A stretch of 9,511 nt of DNA from Phycisphaerae bacterium (GTDB taxonomy: Bacteria > Planctomycetota > Phycisphaerae > UBA1845 > Fen-1342). Shown here piece after piece: positions 6,120 through 9,511 of the stretch. Each line of letters opens with the position of its first letter. Positions within the stretch are counted from its first letter, which is position 1. Position numbers and translations under genes: made by a program. A model generated the notes under the pieces. That model worked only from the letters and a program-made list of their open reading frames with translations, did not search any database and was not told the DNA's origin. Location: assembly GCA_020058145.1 (NCBI GenBank), contig JAGVEP010000309.1:1-9511 (forward strand), read 5' to 3'.

Positions 6120-6159
6120 GTGTGGGTAGCGGTGACGGCAGCGCGGTTTGAGCCCACAC
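6120..6159 (+). promoter_or_regulatory. Inverted repeat in the leader before the NifU-like gene
   Basis: GTGTGGG (6120-6126) and CCCACAC (6153-6159) are perfect 7-bp complements separated by 26 nt, with one possible G-T pair inside and one outside. The pair sits after the nfi stop and 24 nt before the AGGAG of the next gene. It could be a leader stem, a weak terminator for nfi, or an operator. Nothing in the sequence decides which. Confidence 0.3.
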
Positions 6160-6194
6160 GCCGCCATCGTGACCTAATCACCAGGAGAACGTGC

Positions 6195-6449
6195 GTGACG
6201 CCCGATGACAATCCCAACGCCAAGTCCGTCGAAGAGCGAACGCGGGAAGTGATCGACGCCATTCGTCCCTATATTCAGGCGGACGGCGGGGACATCGAGT
6301 TCGTCGAGGTCAAGGACGGCGCCGCACACGTGCGCTTGCACGGGGCGTGCGCCATGTGCCCGCACGCGGCGATGACCCTCCAGATGGGCGTTGAGCGTAA
6401 TCTTCGCGAACGTGTGCCGGAGATTCAACGCGTCGTGAATGTGACGTAA
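6195..6449 (+). CDS. NifU-type Fe-S cluster scaffold, C-terminal domain only
   Basis: An 84-aa stand-alone NifU C-terminal domain (Nfu type), which holds a 4Fe-4S cluster between two subunits and passes it to client proteins in the cytosol. The family marks are IRPYIQADGGDIEFVEV (23-39), the cluster motif G-A-C52-A-M-C55-P, and M-T-L-Q-M-G-V-E. Most homologues read CxxCPxSxxTL; here it is C-A-M-C-P-H-A-A-M-T-L, with both cysteines kept. The start is the GTG at 6195, seven bases after AGGAG (6183-6187). A longer frame back to 6120 has no ribosome site and adds residues foreign to the family. No isc or suf genes are near. It is the last plus-strand gene before the convergent methyltransferase. 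Confidence 0.93.
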   Translation: MTPDDNPNAKSVEERTREVIDAIRPYIQADGGDIEFVEVKDGAAHVRLHGACAMCPHAAMTLQMGVERNLRERVPEIQRVVNVT

Positions 6450-6452
6450 CGG

Positions 6453-6618
6453 CGGGGCCCCGTTCCGGCCATTTGGGGATGTACGCCCTTCCAAGGACGA
6501 CCACGAAAGAACGTCCACGCAATCGCCGGAACAGGAGGGGCGGTGAGAAGCGAAGTGCGTCCGGTTTTCTGGACCTTTCGCCACCGATGGGGCACGGGAT
6601 GTACACCGATTGAATCGG
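6453..6618. other. Convergent intergenic region with palindromes and a short direct repeat
   Basis: This 207-bp gap (6450-6656) separates the NifU-like gene from the end of the methyltransferase gene. It contains the 10-bp palindrome CGGGGCCCCG (6453-6462), a direct repeat GGGATGTAC (6476-6484 and 6596-6604), and CCGATTGAATCGG (6606-6618), which can fold as a 5-bp stem. GAAGA (6619-6623) and TCTTC (6629-6633) pair beside it. None has a T-tract. Hairpins here could end transcription from both sides. I see no convincing small gene. Confidence 0.4.
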
Positions 6619-6656
6619 GAAGAAATGATCTTCAACGCGGCGGATGCAGGGGAACC

Positions 6657-9511
6657 TCAAGCTTGCAGGGCGTCATAAGCCTCAAGGATCGCGCTGCGCG
6701 TTGGACCGGGACGGTCGTGGTACTTGTCTTCCTTGACCACGCCTTGGAACTGGTCGAGAACGTAATCCACTTCCTCGCGCTCCAAGCCGTACAGCAGGAA
6801 ATAGGCCGCATCCAGTTCCGCCCGCAGCTTCTGCCGCTCGATCTCGTTCCACTTGTGAACGCCTTCCTTGAACCCCGCCGCCTCGGCCAGCGGGCGCATG
6901 TCGTCGGCCGTGCAGGTTAATTTCAAGACACGCTCGCTGATCCACTTTTCCAAGGTCTGCTTCTTGTCCCACGGGCATTTCTCGTCGTAGCGGTCGGGGG
7001 GCAGCGTGGGAAGCTGCTCGACGATGAAGAAATTGAGGTGAAGCCCACCGACCTTCTGGCGAGCGACAAAGTCGTAGGCAAACGAGTTGAAGTTCGCCAG
7101 CAGGCAGCACCCCTTGCGAGAGTTGATCCCGTCGGTGGTGACGATCAGAGGCGCTGAATTGACCACTGCCGACCAGGGGATGAACGCAGCGATCATTGTG
7201 CGCTGGTTGGTAGGGCTCGTGACATCTTTCATCGCCAGGAATGCCCCCCGGCTTTCACCGCCACGCCGCTCCAGAACATCCGTTTGGGCCACCCAGAAAC
7301 GCGGCGCGGCGCAGAATTCTGGGTTCTGGTGCATCACGAGCGTGGTGTCTTCGGTCTGGCCCTGCCGCATCCAATTTGCCCCCGCGACAATGACGCCGGC
7401 GGCGCGGTGATCAAAGGCCTGGATCATCTTCGCTTCATACAGCGGTAGATAGATTTCCTTGCGCCGCACCCAGCGGTTGCCTTCCAGATGGAAGCCGTCG
7501 CCTTGAAGCGATTGGGCGGTGCGGAAATGCTCCGCGTCGTTGGTCTGGTCGAACATGCGAACGAACTTGATCGCCCAAGGGTTGCCGCCCGTCTTGCGGC
7601 TCTTGTCTATGAGGATCGGAAGGGTGCGATAAACGCGCTTGGTCAATTCGCAGTCGCGCCGGGTGCGGAAGATCGGGCAGGTGCGGGTGTTGGGGTTCAG
7701 TAGCTTCAGGTCCCGGGCGGTGAGACGGATGTGTCGATCGCGCGGCTTGAGGTCTTCAATACTTCGAGCGAAGAAAACAAAATCGGCGTCATCGGTCAGG
7801 CGGTCGCGGCCGTTCAGCAGGAGCACTGAGAACTTGAACGCTCTATGTACGTCGGCAAACACACCTTCTTTGTTCTCAAAGTCATAAAGCGCCGAGATGG
7901 CCTTCTTCTCCATCAAATCGCCGAAGAAATGCTTGGTGGTGTCATCAGTGGCGATGCCGCTGGGAACCAGAAGGCCGATCAACCCGTCCGGGGCGACCAG
8001 ATGCCGGGACAGTTCGGCGAAGAGCATGTACGTGTTCACGTCGCCCCGGCCGGTGAAGGGGAATCGACCGCACTCGCGGACATGGGCGAGGATCTTCTCC
8101 GCCGCGCCCTTGGCGGCGTGGTAGCGGCTCCAGAGGTCGGGGTTTTCCTTTTCGACACGCTCGATGAGTTTGCGGCGGTCGGCGGCGTTGACGGCCGAGG
8201 CAATTTTAGGCGAGGAAAAGGCGAAAAACTCCCGCTCCTGAAGTTTGAGGCGTTCCCACGGCGGATTGCCGATGACGCAATCGAAGCCGCCGGCCTTGAA
8301 GATGTCGGGGAATGCCGCGTTCCACTCCATCGCCCGCTCGTGAACATCGGAATCGGCCACAAGGCTGTTGCCGCAGACGATGTTTTTGGACAGGTCCGAG
8401 ACGGGCGTGCCCTTGCGGGCGGAGCGTATCCACAGGGCCAGTTGGGTGATTTCCACCGACTCTTTGGATAGGTCCACTCCGAAAAGGTTGTCGGCGAGAA
8501 TCCAGTCGGGGTAGTGCTTTTCGATGCGCGCGGCGTCATCGAGGCGGCCTTGGACGCGCAGCCGGTGGACGGCGGCTTCGTAGGCCTCTTCCAGCCGTTC
8601 ATAGGCGGCGATCAGGAACGCCCCCGAGCCGCAGGCGGGGTCTACCACCCTCAACTTGCGCAGGGTGGCGATGCAGGCCGAGGCATCTTCCAGCGGTTCG
8701 ACGCGCTCGGCGATCAACTGGCCGACGGTCTTTTCCACGATGAAGCGGGTGAACGGCGGCGGGGTGTAGTAGATTCCAAAGCGCTTGCGCATGGCGCTCT
8801 TGGGCATGGCGGGCGCGCCCGTCGGGCCGGCCTGCTTGCCGAAGAGCCCCAGCACGCGCAGCTTTTCCAGTTCGGTGATGCTCTTCTCGAAGAGGTGCCC
8901 CAGCACATCGACATTGATTTCGCCTTCATCGCGGAAATCGTAGTTGCCAATGTGTTTGAAGACGTTGGTCCACGGCTCGTCCGCTAGATCGAGGTGGTCG
9001 ATAAGCGGATCATCCTCGAACAGGCCGCCGTTGTAGCCGGTGGGCAGATCGAGGGACTTGTGGCCTTTGTCGATGGCATCGAACATGTCCAGGAAGTTTC
9101 GCCAGCGCGCGCCGGCGCGAGCGAGAGGGGCCACGTTCGCCCAAGTGTTTTCCAGCAGTTTTTCCGGCAGCAGGCCGCGGTCTTCGCAGAAGGCGATAAA
9201 AACGATGCGATCCAAAAGCCGCTGGGCGGCGTGGATGGCATCATCTGTGGAATAATGGTACTCGTTGATGAGGGCGTCGATCAGGTGCAGGCGTTGATCG
9301 GCGTAGTAATTGTAAAGATCGTCGCCGACTTCAATGCGGCGTTCCACTGTATGGTTCAGCAGGTCCAGCGCCCGGGGGCACTGCAAGGGTGGGCGGCCCA
9401 GCAAGCCCTCGGGCCCGAAGAGGTAAAGGAACTCGCGAACCTTGGCGGGGTTGCGGAAGTCGGCGACCGTGAACTCCTGATAGGCCCGCATGGGGCTCTC
9501 GCGGTGATAGA
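6657..9511 (-). CDS. Eco57I/type IIG-like N6-adenine DNA methyltransferase (5' end beyond window)
   Basis: A large DNA-modifying enzyme that methylates adenine N6 using SAM. Counting from the first ATG in the window (9491), 944 residues are visible. Residues 1-235 are a helical N-terminal region. The methylase core has motif X-like GIYYTPPPFTRFIVEKTV (239-256), motif I DPACGSG (284-290), an acidic D-N-L-F-G-V-D-L-S segment (334-342) and the catalytic motif IV NPPW (409-412). Residues about 600-830 look like a target-recognition region, including YLPLYEAKMI and GGLHLNFFIVEQLPTLPP, as in Eco57I-type enzymes. The frame stays open to the right edge, and the Met at 9491 has only a weak GAGAG close before it, so the true start and perhaps a nuclease domain lie outside. 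It could be a type IIG enzyme, a stand-alone methylase, or the methylase of a DISARM-like system. GC content seems lower than in the neighbouring genes, which hints at transfer. Confidence 0.88.
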   Translation of the reverse strand, partial: YHRESPMRAYQEFTVADFRNPAKVREFLYLFGPEGLLGRPPLQCPRALDLLNHTVERRIEVGDDLYNYYADQRLHLIDALINEYHYSTDDAIHAAQRLLDRIVFIAFCEDRGLLPEKLLENTWANVAPLARAGARWRNFLDMFDAIDKGHKSLDLPTGYNGGLFEDDPLIDHLDLADEPWTNVFKHIGNYDFRDEGEINVDVLGHLFEKSITELEKLRVLGLFGKQAGPTGAPAMPKSAMRKRFGIYYTPPPFTRFIVEKTVGQLIAERVEPLEDASACIATLRKLRVVDPACGSGAFLIAAYERLEEAYEAAVHRLRVQGRLDDAARIEKHYPDWILADNLFGVDLSKESVEITQLALWIRSARKGTPVSDLSKNIVCGNSLVADSDVHERAMEWNAAFPDIFKAGGFDCVIGNPPWERLKLQEREFFAFSSPKIASAVNAADRRKLIERVEKENPDLWSRYHAAKGAAEKILAHVRECGRFPFTGRGDVNTYMLFAELSRHLVAPDGLIGLLVPSGIATDDTTKHFFGDLMEKKAISALYDFENKEGVFADVHRAFKFSVLLLNGRDRLTDDADFVFFARSIEDLKPRDRHIRLTARDLKLLNPNTRTCPIFRTRRDCELTKRVYRTLPILIDKSRKTGGNPWAIKFVRMFDQTNDAEHFRTAQSLQGDGFHLEGNRWVRRKEIYLPLYEAKMIQAFDHRAAGVIVAGANWMRQGQTEDTTLVMHQNPEFCAAPRFWVAQTDVLERRGGESRGAFLAMKDVTSPTNQRTMIAAFIPWSAVVNSAPLIVTTDGINSRKGCCLLANFNSFAYDFVARQKVGGLHLNFFIVEQLPTLPPDRYDEKCPWDKKQTLEKWISERVLKLTCTADDMRPLAEAAGFKEGVHKWNEIERQKLRAELDAAYFLLYGLEREEVDYVLDQFQGVVKEDKYHDRPGPTRSAILEAYDALQA

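Noticed and set aside
6148..6180. Possible promoter TTGAGC with TAATCA before the NifU-like gene
   Set aside because: The spacing is about 21 bp and both hexamers match poorly.
6543..6920. Plus-strand GTG frame of 125 codons preceded by AGGAGG (6533-6538)
   Set aside because: The ribosome-site match is good but only four bases from the GTG. Two thirds of the frame is antisense to the methyltransferase C-terminus, and the first 40 residues show no domain.
1..9511. CRISPR array, tRNA, rRNA, insertion sequence or integrase
   Set aside because: No regularly spaced repeats, cloverleaf, rRNA segment or transposase/recombinase motif was seen on either strand; the only repeats are the short palindromes and the 9-bp direct repeat described.

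Overview
This window looks like bacterial chromosome with high GC content. The best guess for the host is a planctomycete or a close relative. That rests on the GC-rich codon use and on short dispersed palindromes of the type GGGTGGGCA...TGCCCACC between genes, a pattern I associate with planctomycete genomes. The assignment is an inference, because no rRNA or other phylogenetic marker is present. No tRNA, rRNA, CRISPR array, transposase or integrase was seen.

Layout. A divergent minus-strand gene, apparently a lipoprotein, is cut by the left edge (1-98). From 170 to 6449 every gene is on the plus strand: nucleoside diphosphate kinase (ndk), a one-domain cupin, a Tat-exported Fe/Mn superoxide dismutase, a small membrane protein with a zinc-ribbon tail, a PilT-type hexameric ATPase, a secreted protein with a thioredoxin-like fold but no catalytic cysteines, a low-specificity threonine aldolase (ltaE), endonuclease V (nfi), and a small NifU-type Fe-S protein. 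Spacing is tight from 1861 to 3332 and from 3452 to 6094. In the second block, ltaE overlaps the gene before it by 26 nt and nfi overlaps ltaE by an ATGA junction, so translational coupling is likely.

From 6657 to the right edge, the minus strand holds one very long gene for an Eco57I/type IIG-like N6-adenine DNA methyltransferase. It runs towards the housekeeping block and is still open at the edge. It is the last gene of a probable restriction-modification or defence locus whose other members, if any, lie to the right of the window.

How the genes fit together. The plus-strand block is mostly housekeeping and stress maintenance: nucleotide balance (ndk), superoxide removal outside the cytoplasm (SOD), repair of deaminated bases (nfi), amino-acid turnover (ltaE) and Fe-S assembly (NifU-like). 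It also contains a two-gene pair of a zinc-ribbon membrane protein and a PilT-like ATPase that may serve pilus or gliding motility. No complete new system is visible. The items most worth a second look are the REP/REPIN-like palindromes (one supplies the stop codon of the ATPase gene), the zinc-ribbon/ATPase pair, and the truncated methyltransferase locus.
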